A DNA stretch of 64,000 nucleotides from an uncultured Chlorobiaceae bacterium (GTDB lineage Bacteria > Bacteroidota > Chlorobiia > Chlorobiales > Chlorobiaceae): NCBI GenBank assembly GCA_903940125.1, contig CAJAJL010000077.1:1-64000 (forward strand), written 5' to 3'. Numbering within the stretch: position 1 is the stretch's first letter; each line of letters starts with the position of its first letter. The translations under genes were made by a program, and so were the position numbers. The notes under the pieces are model-generated. The model had not been told where the DNA came from, searched no databases, and saw only the letters and a program-made list of their open reading frames with translations. Shown piece after piece: positions 29,537-39,939 of this stretch.

Positions 29537-31366
29537 TTATAAACCATGTACATTTTGTTTGCGGTATGAACCAAGAAAGAACTTGATGAGTTTTGCGGCA
29601 AAACCCAGAACTTCAAGGTCTTTAAGGATGGGGAAGAGCATGCTTGTCGTCCGTCCAGGGTTGTTTCGCAGCCACTCGTTTCTGTAAAGTACTCCCATCA
29701 GTTTGTCCATGGGTACGCTGCAGGCACTCTCTACAAGTTGGTCCAGTCTGATTTCAGGCCCGGCAAAAGGTTGACTGCTGTTCTGCGCAGTCATGGTGAG
29801 CACCCGATTGCCTGCACGTTCTGAAAGAGTATAATCGATACTTTTTCCGGATGTGTGAGAAATGCGGAGGTGAATTGGCTGCTGCAATGTCTTGCATTTC
29901 GCTGCTGCCGGCTGCTCTACCTCACCCTGCTTATGGTCAAGAAACCGTATAAGTGCGTTAAACAACAGATCGCTGATAGCCTTATTTGTCAGATTTTTAT
30001 TGACCCTCATAAGCCAACTGAGCTGGAAAAGATCTATCATAAAGCTGAGCAGCACTGCTTTGGTGCTGTTACGCTTCATTGCTGACTTGTAGCTGTTGAA
30101 GGCGACATTACAGTATACCAGCATTGCAACAAGGGTTTGACCGTCCATGCTGCGGGTTTCGATGACGGGGCAGTAGTTGTTGTAAAGATCCCAGTCAAAG
30201 GAACGGATCTTGCCTTCGTCTTTGTACTCTTTATATATGCCCGTACCGGGATATGGGGTCATGACCATGAAGATGGTCTGACGGAGACCGAGCGATCTTG
30301 CAAAGTCGGGGTAGGCAATGGTGTCCTGAATGTTTTCGGTATAGTGGCCAATGATGAAATAGCCTTCGGCACCAATGCTGTTTTTGCTGCAGAGCTCTAT
30401 GGCCCGGGCGACGTCGTCAAGGCTGTTTTTTTTATTCATGAGGGCAAGGGTGGCTTCGCTCGGGCTTTCGATGCCGAGACCTACTTTACTTAACCCTATG
30501 CGGCGAAGTTTATCGAGAATTCGTTCGGCTCTGACAAGGTCTTTGGCTCTGGATTCTGTCATGATCCGGAAATTGGTCAATCCCCTTTCGATCATCATGT
30601 CGCAGATTTTTTCTGCCCGGCCGATGTTGGTAAGAAAATTGGCATCCCAGATCTTTATAAGTTTTTTATTTTTCGGGTCGTGTAAAATGGCGATCTCTTC
30701 GACAACATTTTCGGCACTTCTGCCGCGCCAGCCTTTGTGCATCTGGTCATTGGCGCAGAAGGAACATGACCATGGGCAACCACGTGATGTATAGATGGTG
30801 TCGATGGAGTAGGCATCGCCTTTTTCACCATATCGCTCGGGACGAAGAGTGCGCAGGGGAAATGCAATGGAATCTATGTTGGCGATGACGTCACGGGGGC
30901 CGGTATAGACAATGCCTCCGCCTTCGCGATAGGCTATTCCTTTGACATCACGAGAGGGGCCGTTAAGAACCAGTTCCCTGAAAGTCTGCTCGCCCTCTCC
31001 GATAACCACAACGTCTACGCAGGAGTGTTTCAATACCTCTTCGGGCAGTGCTGTTGGATGAAAACCACCCATAACAACGAATTTCCCTGCATCCTTGGCA
31101 ATACGGGCAAGTTGTTCCGCCTGGTTGAAGGCTCCGGTCATTGATGAGATAGCAACAAGGTCGACAGGACTTTTTTTCAAAAGTGAACGCAGGTTGTCGA
31201 AAATACCGTAGTTGTAAAAGTTGTCGGGCATGACGAGGCTTTCGACATCATGCTGGACGGCTGCCGCAAGGTAGCAAACCCCGATGCAGTCGGTTATAAA
31301 CCGGGGAAAAGGTATAATAATTGTCTGTGGAGCCTCTACGAGACAGATATGGTTAAAATATGCCAT
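29537..31366 (-). CDS. B12-binding-domain radical SAM protein (BchE/BchQ/BchR-like superfamily; substrate unknown)
   Basis: N-terminal cobalamin-binding-like fold (VMGGFHPTALPEEVLKH...VIGEGEQTF), then TSRGCPWSCSFCAN (CxxxCxxC). Confidence 0.85.
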   Translation of the reverse strand: MAYFNHICLVEAPQTIIIPFPRFITDCIGVCYLAAAVQHDVESLVMPDNFYNYGIFDNLRSLLKKSPVDLVAISSMTGAFNQAEQLARIAKDAGKFVVMGGFHPTALPEEVLKHSCVDVVVIGEGEQTFRELVLNGPSRDVKGIAYREGGGIVYTGPRDVIANIDSIAFPLRTLRPERYGEKGDAYSIDTIYTSRGCPWSCSFCANDQMHKGWRGRSAENVVEEIAILHDPKNKKLIKIWDANFLTNIGRAEKICDMMIERGLTNFRIMTESRAKDLVRAERILDKLRRIGLSKVGLGIESPSEATLALMNKKNSLDDVARAIELCSKNSIGAEGYFIIGHYTENIQDTIAYPDFARSLGLRQTIFMVMTPYPGTGIYKEYKDEGKIRSFDWDLYNNYCPVIETRSMDGQTLVAMLVYCNVAFNSYKSAMKRNSTKAVLLSFMIDLFQLSWLMRVNKNLTNKAISDLLFNALIRFLDHKQGEVEQPAAAKCKTLQQPIHLRISHTSGKSIDYTLSERAGNRVLTMTAQNSSQPFAGPEIRLDQLVESACSVPMDKLMGVLYRNEWLRNNPGRTTSMLFPILKDLEVLGFAAKLIKFFLGSYRKQNVHGL

Positions 31367-31594
31367 ATTAATTTAGAGCGTGAGTTGTTAACCATGCCAA
31401 TAGATGGCGAAAGATACGCATTATTGACGTTTTCGCATGGGAAAAACAAAAAAAACCTTGCGGGCAATGTACATGCTTGCGGGTTACCGCCTCCTATGTG
31501 GTGGGAATTTGTAAAGAAATAAAGTAATTTTTATCGGGGAGGATTAAAAAGCTGAAGTTCTGCATTGGCTTAATGCGCTGATGTTAATAAATAA

Positions 31595-32509
31595 ATGGAG
31601 TCAATCATCATGCTGCAGCTGAAAACTACCGGTTATAAAGCGCTTGACAATCTGCACTCAATGGGTGTTTTACCGGTGGAGTGGTTAAATATGGATGAGC
31701 TGAAAACGAAAGCTGATAATGCCGTTGCACGTTTTCTTGAAGAGAGGTTTGCGGTATCACAGGAGCTGGGCGGAGGTTTTTTGGCGGCTGAGCTGGCTGA
31801 CAGGGCTATACGTACGTCGGAATCGGAGATTATGGATAGGGAGGATATTGCTGAGAACGAAAGACTTGCATTGGTGCAGGCTCTGGATCGACAGAACATC
31901 ATGATGGGGCTTTATGACCGTTATGTGGACATACTTCTTCCATTGATCAATGAGGCGGCTCGGCGTGAACAACGGGAGGTACGAGTGCTTGAACTGGCAA
32001 GCGGGAGTGGAGGTCTTGCACTGGCTCTGGGCGAGGTGGTAAAGAGGCTACAGTTGCAGGTGTGTATTACCGGTTCGGATATTGTTCCGGCTTTTGTTGA
32101 AGAGGGGAACCTGCAGGCAGCGAAAAAAAAGCTTGCGGTTCGCTTCAGAGTGCTTAATGCGTTTGATCCGAAGGAGTTGGGGAATGGAGAGTTTGATCTT
32201 GTGGTTATGTCGCAAAGTCTGCACCATTTCAGTCCCGGGCAACTGGCGGTGATTATTGCCCAGTCTGTACGATATAGTACAGGAGGGTTTGTCGGCATTG
32301 ATGGATTCAGAAGTGTGCTGCTTGCGTGTGGTGTACCTTTGATTGCCGGTTTGCAGGGGTTTGGATCTTTTGCCCTTGATGGTTTTACTTCTGCCCGGAA
32401 ATTTTATTCGGAACTGGAACTGGATATTATTGCTGAGATTGCTACAGGGAGAAAAAATCACACTGTTGCCTGCTTGTGGCCGTTGAGCGTCCTTACAGTA
32501 CAGTTTTAA
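31595..32509 (+). CDS. Class I SAM-dependent methyltransferase
   Basis: VRVLELASGSGGLALALGEVV...GEFDLVVMSQSLHHFSPGQL. Confidence 0.8.
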   Translation: MESIIMLQLKTTGYKALDNLHSMGVLPVEWLNMDELKTKADNAVARFLEERFAVSQELGGGFLAAELADRAIRTSESEIMDREDIAENERLALVQALDRQNIMMGLYDRYVDILLPLINEAARREQREVRVLELASGSGGLALALGEVVKRLQLQVCITGSDIVPAFVEEGNLQAAKKKLAVRFRVLNAFDPKELGNGEFDLVVMSQSLHHFSPGQLAVIIAQSVRYSTGGFVGIDGFRSVLLACGVPLIAGLQGFGSFALDGFTSARKFYSELELDIIAEIATGRKNHTVACLWPLSVLTVQF

Positions 32510-32586
32510 GGGTATGGGCTTAGAGGGTTGAGTTAAGAGAAGAGATGGCGAGTTATGTTATTGAAATAAATTTGGTTGGCTGTATT

Positions 32587-32613
32587 GGATCCCTCTCGTT
32601 GTTCGGGATGACA
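32587..32613. repeat. REP-like palindromic element (degenerate GGATCCCTC...CGGGATGACA)
   Basis: ggatccctctcgttgttcgggatgaca matches the widespread intergenic palindrome TGTCATCCCGAG..nnn..GAGGGATC; arms atcccTCTcg / cgGGGat are imperfect. Confidence 0.5.
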
Positions 32614-32741
32614 GACTGGAGAGACAGATAAGACAAGTTCCACTGCACGGATGTTGATTCCGTGTGAATGGGAATTTGGGGATTTCAGTTATATTGGTGT
32701 AAAATATTTCGGGATAAAAAAAAGAAAAGGAGTGATGAGGT

Positions 32742-33194
32742 ATGAAGGTTGTCAAATTCCTGGCTGGTGCTGTGATTGCTCTTGTGGCTATTCAGTTTGT
32801 GCCTTATGGACGGGATCATAAGAATCCTGCGGTGACTGGCGAGCCAAAATGGGATTCTCCGAGGACACATGAGCTTTTTAACCGAAGCTGCAAAGATTGC
32901 CATTCCAATGAAACTGTCTGGCCCTGGTATAGTTCTTATGCTCCCGTATCCTGGCTTACAACGCTTGATGTCACTTTTGGCCGGAAGGTTTTCAATGTTT
33001 CTGAATGGGGTCGTCAAGAGAAAAATGAAGGAGATAGAGCTGCAGCTGAAGTTAGAAAGGGAAAAATGCCTCTCTTTATTTATTTGCCTGCTCATCCGGA
33101 AGCAAAGTTGAATGCTGTTGAAAAAAAGGAACTGATCGATGGTCTTGTAGCGACGTTTGGCGACAAAAAGAGCAAAAACAAAGAGAAAGATTAG
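32742..33194 (+). CDS. Heme-binding domain protein (single CxxCH)
   Basis: N-terminal membrane anchor; [30 protein letters not shown] typical of Haem_bd family. Confidence 0.88.
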   Translation: MKVVKFLAGAVIALVAIQFVPYGRDHKNPAVTGEPKWDSPRTHELFNRSCKDCHSNETVWPWYSSYAPVSWLTTLDVTFGRKVFNVSEWGRQEKNEGDRAAAEVRKGKMPLFIYLPAHPEAKLNAVEKKELIDGLVATFGDKKSKNKEKD

Positions 33195-33223
33195 CATTAG
33201 AGTAAGGTTTCAGCCATGATTAT

Positions 33224-34219
33224 ATGAGTTTTTCAATTTTTCAACCACGAACCAATCCTGCCATAGAAAAATACCCGCTGCATCTGGCACTCTTTCTTTT
33301 GACAGTTCTGTCAACGCTCTGGGCAGGAGCTTTCTGGTCTGGGCAAGGCACATTGATCTCAGGGCTCCCTTACTCTTTCTGCCTGCTTCTTTTTTTAAGC
33401 GTGCATGAGTTTGGCCATTATTTTACTGCGTTGCATCATCGTGTACGGGCTACTCTGCCATATTACATTCCTGTGCCTCCCCTGCCGATGCTTCTCAGCC
33501 TTGGAACGATGGGGGCGGTGATTAAAATCAAGGAGCGTATACCGAGTACAAACGCCCTTTTTGATATCGGTATTGCAGGGCCGTTGAGCGGGTTTGCCGT
33601 ATGCTCAGGAGTTCTGCTCTATGGCTTTCTGCATCTTCCATCGGCAGATTTTATTTATGCCATTCATCCTGAATACCTGAAGCAAGGGTATATGCAAAAC
33701 CCGGTACCGCAAGGCACTCTCAGTCTTGGAAAAAACCTGCTTTGGATAGCGCTTGAGTACTTTATCGCACCGAAAAACCTTCCGCCAATGAGCGAGATGT
33801 ATCACTATCCTTTTCTGTTCACCGGATGGCTTGGTTCACTTATTACTGCTCTGAACCTTCTCCCTGTTGGACAGCTTGACGGGGGACATATCACATACGC
33901 CATGTTCGGGAGAAAGGGACATGCAAAAGCCGCAAGGGCTTTTTTGCTGTTTATCGTGCTTCTTGGCTTTCCCGCATTTTTGGAACTGCTCTTCAGCCTG
34001 TTCAAACCGGATGCTGTTGTGCTTATTCCTCCTGTGCTTCTGCATTGGTCATGGTCCGGCTGGATGCTGTGGGCTTTCGTTCTTTCAAGGCTTATTGGTC
34101 TGAATCATCCTCCTACATGGCATGATCATCCCTTGACGACACAGCGTACGCTGCTTGGATGGCTGGCAATTGTGATCTTTGTTTTAACATTTACGCCGGT
34201 ACCGTTCGGGTTCACATGA
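33224..34219 (+). CDS. Site-2 protease (M50) family membrane metallopeptidase
   Basis: LSVHEFGHYFTALHHRVRATLPYYIPVPP (HExxH) and LLPVGQLDGGHITYAMFG. Confidence 0.92.
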   Translation: MSFSIFQPRTNPAIEKYPLHLALFLLTVLSTLWAGAFWSGQGTLISGLPYSFCLLLFLSVHEFGHYFTALHHRVRATLPYYIPVPPLPMLLSLGTMGAVIKIKERIPSTNALFDIGIAGPLSGFAVCSGVLLYGFLHLPSADFIYAIHPEYLKQGYMQNPVPQGTLSLGKNLLWIALEYFIAPKNLPPMSEMYHYPFLFTGWLGSLITALNLLPVGQLDGGHITYAMFGRKGHAKAARAFLLFIVLLGFPAFLELLFSLFKPDAVVLIPPVLLHWSWSGWMLWAFVLSRLIGLNHPPTWHDHPLTTQRTLLGWLAIVIFVLTFTPVPFGFT

Positions 34220-35145
34220 AGGAGGCCAGATTCCGGATCAACTGCGCAGGCCGCATACTTGATCTTTCTCAAGGGCCAGTCATCATGGGTATCCTGAATA
34301 CTACGCCTGATTCTTTTTATGATGGCGGGATGTTTCAAAAAAAGGTCTGCGGGATAGATTTTGACAGAGCTTATGATCATGCGGTCAAGATGATCAAGGC
34401 TGGTGCCTCGATTATTGATATTGGCGGAGAATCTTCGCGACCTGGCGCTGAAGTGATTTCTCCGGCTGAAGAGATTGAGCGCACAGCACCGTTAGTTGCC
34501 CTTTTGCGTAAAAAAACTGATGCACTGATTTCTATCGATACGTATAAAGCGGAGGTCGCAGAAAAGGCTTTGCAGGCGGGAGCTCATTTTGTCAATGATA
34601 TTTCAGGATTCACTTTTGACAGCACTCTTCCTTGCATCTGCAGAAAATATAAGGCCGCGGTAATCCTTATGCATACTCAGGTAAAGCCTGGTTCGATGGG
34701 GTGGAGTCCCGATATAGAGTCGGGAGAGGAAGATATTGTGGCGAGTGTCTGCAGCTTTCTCAGGAAATCGGTAGCACGGGCTGCAGAACATGCAATCGAT
34801 GACATTATTATTGATCCTGGATTTGGATTTGGCAAGAGCGTCGCTGAGAATTTCAGGCTGCTTGGCCAGCTCAGCTCACTGCTCTCACTCGGCAGACCTC
34901 TTCTGGCCGGTCTGTCAAGAAAATCGTTTCTTGGACATGCTCTTACTCTTCCCGGCGATGCAACACCTCCACCCTCTGATAGACTTCCAGCCACCTTGGC
35001 TGCAGAAACCATAGCATTGATGAATGGGGCAAGTATTCTGAGAGTCCATGATGTTGAGGCGGCTGTGCAGTGTTTGCGGGTAGGAATGAGCGTGATGAGA
35101 GATGACAGTAGGGGTGGGTTCGGAAATTTCGGGGTAAAACGGTAG
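34216..35145 (+). CDS. folP: Dihydropteroate synthase
   Basis: IMGILNTTPDSFYDGG...IIDIGGESSRPGAE...IIDPGFGFGKS; ATGA overlap with the upstream gene; longer ORF start 34159 less likely. Confidence 0.95.
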   Translation: MKEARFRINCAGRILDLSQGPVIMGILNTTPDSFYDGGMFQKKVCGIDFDRAYDHAVKMIKAGASIIDIGGESSRPGAEVISPAEEIERTAPLVALLRKKTDALISIDTYKAEVAEKALQAGAHFVNDISGFTFDSTLPCICRKYKAAVILMHTQVKPGSMGWSPDIESGEEDIVASVCSFLRKSVARAAEHAIDDIIIDPGFGFGKSVAENFRLLGQLSSLLSLGRPLLAGLSRKSFLGHALTLPGDATPPPSDRLPATLAAETIALMNGASILRVHDVEAAVQCLRVGMSVMRDDSRGGFGNFGVKR

Positions 35146-35151
35146 GAAGCG

Positions 35152-38100
35152 ATGTATCTATCGAAGATTGAGCTTTTCGGGTTCAAGAGCTTTGCTCATA
35201 AGGTCAGGATAAAATTTGACAGTGGTCTTACGGCTATTGTCGGGCCCAATGGATGTGGCAAAACTAATGTTGTGGATGCCATGCGCTGGGTATTGGGCGA
35301 ACAGAAGCCTTCTCTGCTTCGGTCGGCGAAAATGGAAAACATTATTTTTAACGGTTCAAAAAATCTCAAGCCGCTCAGTCTTACTGAAGTTTCTCTGACT
35401 ATTGAAAATACGCGAAATGTTCTGCCGATAGAGTACAGTGAAGTGACTGTTACGCGCCGGCTCTACCGGAACGGGGAGAGTGAGTTCCTTTTAAACCATG
35501 TGAACTGCAGGTTGAAGGATATTCTTGATTTATTTACCGATACGGGAATGGGCAGCGATGCCTATTCGGTCATTGAGCTGAAGATGATTGAGGAGATTAT
35601 CAGCAATAAAAGCGAGGAGCGTCTTAAGCTTTTTGAAGAAGCTGCTGGAATAACGCGCTACAAACAGCGACGGAAACAGACATTCAAGCTGCTGGAAAGT
35701 GCTTCAAAAGACCTTTCAAGAGTTGACGACATCCTGGCGGAAGTAGAAAAAAAGGTGAAAAGCCTGAAGCTGCAGGTAAGAAAAGCCGAAAAGCTCAGGG
35801 AACTGAAACGAGAGATTCGGGAGATTGACCTTACACTTTCATGGCATGCAATGGAGGAGTTCCGGGAAAAACTTGAGCCGTTGCAGCGTCGCATCAGGGA
35901 AGAAGAGCTGCTGAACCATGCCTGTGCGGCAAAAATCGCATCAGAGGACAGCAGGGCACAGACAATGGAGCTGCTGCTGCTTCAGGAGGAAACAACACTA
36001 TCGGAACTGCAGAAAAAGCTGAATGAAAGCAATAATCGGATTCATACCCTGGAAAAACAATGTCTGCAGTATGAAGAGCATCAAAAAAATCTTGCAATTG
36101 AAACCGAACGTTATAAAGCAGTTATCTTTGAAAAGGAGTTGAAAATACGTGAACAGGAGAGACTTGAAAGCGAGCTTTTGAAGCGTAAAGCACCTTGTGA
36201 AGAGAGATGCACTGCACTCCACTCTGCCTTTCAAAGCCTCATTGCGGAACACGACCAGCTCAATACGACATTGAAGGAGCAGAGAACTGAACTGGCCATT
36301 GAACGCAGATTGAGCGCAGAAGAACAAAGTGCTGCCAACCAGATTGCTTTGACAAAACGCACGCTTGAATCTAAAAAAGAGTATCTGCGAATAACCAGGG
36401 AACGGCTTGAAATAAAAAAGCAGGCAATTCTTGAAAAATTGAGAACCTCCCGAACAGATGAAAATCTGCTATCTGATGAGATATCGATCAAAACAGCTCA
36501 GATTACTGAAGCAAAGAGCCTTGAAAAAGTGCTGAGGGAAGAACAGGAAGAGGCATGGAGACATATCGAAACAAAAAATGAGTCTCTCCTTTTGCTGAGG
36601 TCGAGCAGGGATAAAATACTTAACCGGATTCTGCTGGCGGATTCCGTGCTCGACAATTTTGAGGGGATGCCTGAAGGAATAGGATTTTTGGAAAAGCAAA
36701 ACAAGGGAAAGCAAGGACTGGGCTGCATGACAGATCTCTTATCGCTTGAAAGTTCATATAAAAAAGCGGTCAATGCCGCGCTTGGTGAGGGCATGAGCTA
36801 CTATGTGTGCCAGTCGTTACGTGAGGCCAAGGAGGGTATCGCCAATCTGAGAAGTTCAAACAAGGGAAAAGTTAATTTTCTTGTACTTGATCTTATTGCC
36901 CCTATGACAGAAGTGTATTACCCGGATATAAGAGAAGCTCAAAAAACTCTTGAAGTTATGACCTATCCTCAGGAACTTCATCATGCGCTTCTCTTGATGC
37001 TCAACAAGAGCTATATCGTAACGGACCTCGGAACTGCTGAAGCCCTTGCCCTGCTTCATCGCGATTGCTCATTTGTTACGCTTGAAGGAGAAACATTTTC
37101 CGGCAGAGGGATGCTTTTCGGCGGAAGTTCAAAAAGCAATGAGGGGCTGCGGTTAGGGAAAAAAGCCGAACGCGACCTGCTACGGAACGAGCTTGCAGAC
37201 CTTGAGCAGTCAATACGTGAGAATGAGGCGATTCTTGTGCAGCTGCGCAACAGAGCGGCATCAATTACATTGGCGGAACAACGCAGGGGGATTGAATTGC
37301 TGGTGACGGAACTGGGAAAAGTTGAAAAGAGGTTTGCACGATTTGAGGCCGAACAGAGTGAGAGACAACGGGACGAGGTGCAGACCGGAGAGGAGATCGC
37401 CGCGCTTCTTCAACAACAGCAGGCCTGCGAAAAGGAGCTGCATGAGCTGCTTCCTGCAATTCAGAGCAGTAGTTCGAAGAGCAGACTTTTCGGGAACAAC
37501 ATCCGGCAGATGCAGGAAAATCTTGCCGCACTGGAAACACGTCATCACGAGTTCGGACTGGAAGTTCAAGCCAGTCAAAGCCGCTATAAGGACGCGCTTC
37601 TTGAATTTGAAAAATTACGGATCAATATTTCCAGCTGCACTGCAAACCGGCAGTCGTTGCATGAAGAGATCAAGAAACTCAACAGCGACATTGAAACTTC
37701 TGAAAGGAAAAAACAGGCCGGTAATGATGCGTTGAAAAGGATAAAAGAAGAACTTGATGTACTGCTTCTGTCAGCTGCTGGAGAACAGAAGGCGGTCAAT
37801 GACCTTGAATCGAGCTATCGGGAACATCAGGCCGGACATCATGAAACCCAGGCATCGCTCAGAGATCTGCGAAGAAAATATGAGGTAGGACTTCAACTTC
37901 TTTCGACACTCAACAACGACCGCCTGCATATAGAACATTCGCTGGACCATCTGTTTACAGAGGCTCAGGTTAAATACAACTGCGACCTTGCATCAATGTC
38001 GCAGCCAGAAAGTCATCAATCATTCGACCGAAAGGCAGCCCGGGAAAAGCTTGAACTCCTTAACAGACAACGAGAGCAGTCTGGTGCGGTCAATGAGCTT

Positions 38101-38688
38101 GCACTGGATGAGTATGAGGAGGAAAAAAAGCGATTTGATTTTTTAACTGAACAGAAAGCTGATCTGCTCAGCGCAGAAAAACAGCTTCGTTCGACTATTG
38201 ATGAAATCAACAAAACTGCCCTTGAGAAATTTGACGAAACCTTCCGCACGGTGAGAAAAAACTTTATCGGTATTTTCCGGGAACTCTTTGATGCGGAAGA
38301 TGAAGTGGATCTGCTTATTCATGCTTGTGAAGACCCCCTTGATGCCCATATCGAAATTGTTGCCAAACCGAGAGGGAAAAAACCGCTCTCTATTGAGCAG
38401 CTCAGCGGGGGTGAAAAGGCATTGACCGCACTTTCGCTGCTTTTTGCGATCTATCTGGTCAAACCGAGTCCGTTCTGTATTCTTGATGAAGTTGACGCCC
38501 CACTGGATGACGCCAACGTAACCCGTTTTATTAAACTCCTGAAAAAATTTGAGAATAACACCCAATTCATTATTGTTACGCACAACAAAAAAACAATGGC
38601 TTCGTGCCAGGCTCTTTATGGCGTAACCATGGAAGAGGAGGGCGTGTCGAAGCTGATACCCGTACGGCTTGAAAAAATAAGGGGCTGA
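35152..38688 (+). CDS. smc: Chromosome segregation protein SMC
   Basis: MYLSKIELFGFKSFAHKVRIKFDSGLTAIVGPNGCGKTNVVDAMRWVLGEQ...LSGGEKALTALSLLFAIYLVKPSPFCILDEVDAPLDDANV. Confidence 0.97.
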   Translation: MYLSKIELFGFKSFAHKVRIKFDSGLTAIVGPNGCGKTNVVDAMRWVLGEQKPSLLRSAKMENIIFNGSKNLKPLSLTEVSLTIENTRNVLPIEYSEVTVTRRLYRNGESEFLLNHVNCRLKDILDLFTDTGMGSDAYSVIELKMIEEIISNKSEERLKLFEEAAGITRYKQRRKQTFKLLESASKDLSRVDDILAEVEKKVKSLKLQVRKAEKLRELKREIREIDLTLSWHAMEEFREKLEPLQRRIREEELLNHACAAKIASEDSRAQTMELLLLQEETTLSELQKKLNESNNRIHTLEKQCLQYEEHQKNLAIETERYKAVIFEKELKIREQERLESELLKRKAPCEERCTALHSAFQSLIAEHDQLNTTLKEQRTELAIERRLSAEEQSAANQIALTKRTLESKKEYLRITRERLEIKKQAILEKLRTSRTDENLLSDEISIKTAQITEAKSLEKVLREEQEEAWRHIETKNESLLLLRSSRDKILNRILLADSVLDNFEGMPEGIGFLEKQNKGKQGLGCMTDLLSLESSYKKAVNAALGEGMSYYVCQSLREAKEGIANLRSSNKGKVNFLVLDLIAPMTEVYYPDIREAQKTLEVMTYPQELHHALLLMLNKSYIVTDLGTAEALALLHRDCSFVTLEGETFSGRGMLFGGSSKSNEGLRLGKKAERDLLRNELADLEQSIRENEAILVQLRNRAASITLAEQRRGIELLVTELGKVEKRFARFEAEQSERQRDEVQTGEEIAALLQQQQACEKELHELLPAIQSSSSKSRLFGNNIRQMQENLAALETRHHEFGLEVQASQSRYKDALLEFEKLRINISSCTANRQSLHEEIKKLNSDIETSERKKQAGNDALKRIKEELDVLLLSAAGEQKAVNDLESSYREHQAGHHETQASLRDLRRKYEVGLQLLSTLNNDRLHIEHSLDHLFTEAQVKYNCDLASMSQPESHQSFDRKAAREKLELLNRQREQSGAVNELALDEYEEEKKRFDFLTEQKADLLSAEKQLRSTIDEINKTALEKFDETFRTVRKNFIGIFRELFDAEDEVDLLIHACEDPLDAHIEIVAKPRGKKPLSIEQLSGGEKALTALSLLFAIYLVKPSPFCILDEVDAPLDDANVTRFIKLLKKFENNTQFIIVTHNKKTMASCQALYGVTMEEEGVSKLIPVRLEKIRG

Positions 38689-38706
38689 ACGCCCCAGGAA
38701 GACGAT

Positions 38707-39408
38707 ATGCTGAAGAAACTTGTGTTATTTGATATCGATGGAACGTTGCTGTCGGTAAACAGTATCAATCGACGTATCCTTATGGATGCCTTACGGGAGG
38801 TTTACGGCACTGAAGGAAGTGCAGGCACTCACAATTTCGCCGGCAAAATGGACAGCATCATTATCTATGAAGTTCTGCACAACGCAGGGCTGAGTGATGC
38901 TGTAATTGCGGAAAAATTTGACAAGGCCAAACAAACCTATATTGAAATGTTCCGCATGCATGCCAAACCTGCAGATATCATGCTGATGGATGGCGTCCGC
39001 AAGCTTCTTGATGAGCTTTCAGCACGTTCCGAACTGACCGTTGGTCTCCTGACCGGTAATTTTGAGGGTTCAGGACGTCACAAACTACTCCTTCCCGATA
39101 TCAACCATTATTTTCCTTTCGGTGCCTTTGCCGATGATGGAGAGAGTCGCAATGACCTCCCTCAGGTTGCTGTTGAAAAAGCATACCAACTGACAGGAAA
39201 AAGATTTTCGGAACATAATATTATCATTATTGGCGACACAGAACACGATATTGCCTGTGCAAGAGTTCTGAACGCGAAGTCAATTGCCGTCGCAACCGGC
39301 ACCTATTCAACGGAGGAACTGAAAAAGCACAATCCGCATATTCTTTATAAAAACTTATGTGAGACTGATACTGTTATCAGTGATATACTCCATTCCACAA
39401 TCAATTAA
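38707..39408 (+). CDS. HAD-family hydrolase (phosphoglycolate phosphatase-like)
   Basis: [14 protein letters not shown]...[29 protein letters not shown]. Confidence 0.9.
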   Translation: MLKKLVLFDIDGTLLSVNSINRRILMDALREVYGTEGSAGTHNFAGKMDSIIIYEVLHNAGLSDAVIAEKFDKAKQTYIEMFRMHAKPADIMLMDGVRKLLDELSARSELTVGLLTGNFEGSGRHKLLLPDINHYFPFGAFADDGESRNDLPQVAVEKAYQLTGKRFSEHNIIIIGDTEHDIACARVLNAKSIAVATGTYSTEELKKHNPHILYKNLCETDTVISDILHSTIN

Positions 39409-39418
39409 CTGCTCTTTT

Positions 39419-39934
39419 ATGAAGACGTATCGTCGACAAATTCGCGAGAAGATTTTACAGGCGCTCTATACCATTGAAATCAGAGATACCGACATAGATT
39501 CTGCTGCCGGCTGGCTTTTGACCGAAGAGATTCTGGCTGACGCCAATGCCATGAAGTTTTTCAATATGCTCCTGAAAAACATCAAAGAGCATATGGCTGA
39601 GATTGATCGTTACATTGTGAAGCACACTTTTAACTGGGATATGAGCCGCATTGCGATCATCGATAAAAATATCATTCGGATGGCCCTGACGGAAATTCTT
39701 TACTGTGAGGATATTCCGCCAAAGGTATCGATCAATGAAGCTATTGAAATTGCAAAGAAATTTAACAGCACTGATAAAAGCAGCAAGTTTGTCAATGGCA
39801 TTCTTGACGCCATCTTTAATGACCTTAAAGCTGAAGGCAAAGTACACAAGAACGGAAGGGGACTGATTGATCAATCGGTCGCGAAGCTCCAGAAAACAGA
39901 GGACTCTATTGAGAAAACTGAAATCGATACCTGA
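39419..39934 (+). CDS. nusB: Transcription antitermination factor NusB
   Basis: [16 protein letters not shown]...[33 protein letters not shown]. Confidence 0.93.
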   Translation: MKTYRRQIREKILQALYTIEIRDTDIDSAAGWLLTEEILADANAMKFFNMLLKNIKEHMAEIDRYIVKHTFNWDMSRIAIIDKNIIRMALTEILYCEDIPPKVSINEAIEIAKKFNSTDKSSKFVNGILDAIFNDLKAEGKVHKNGRGLIDQSVAKLQKTEDSIEKTEIDT

Positions 39935-39939
39935 GCAGT

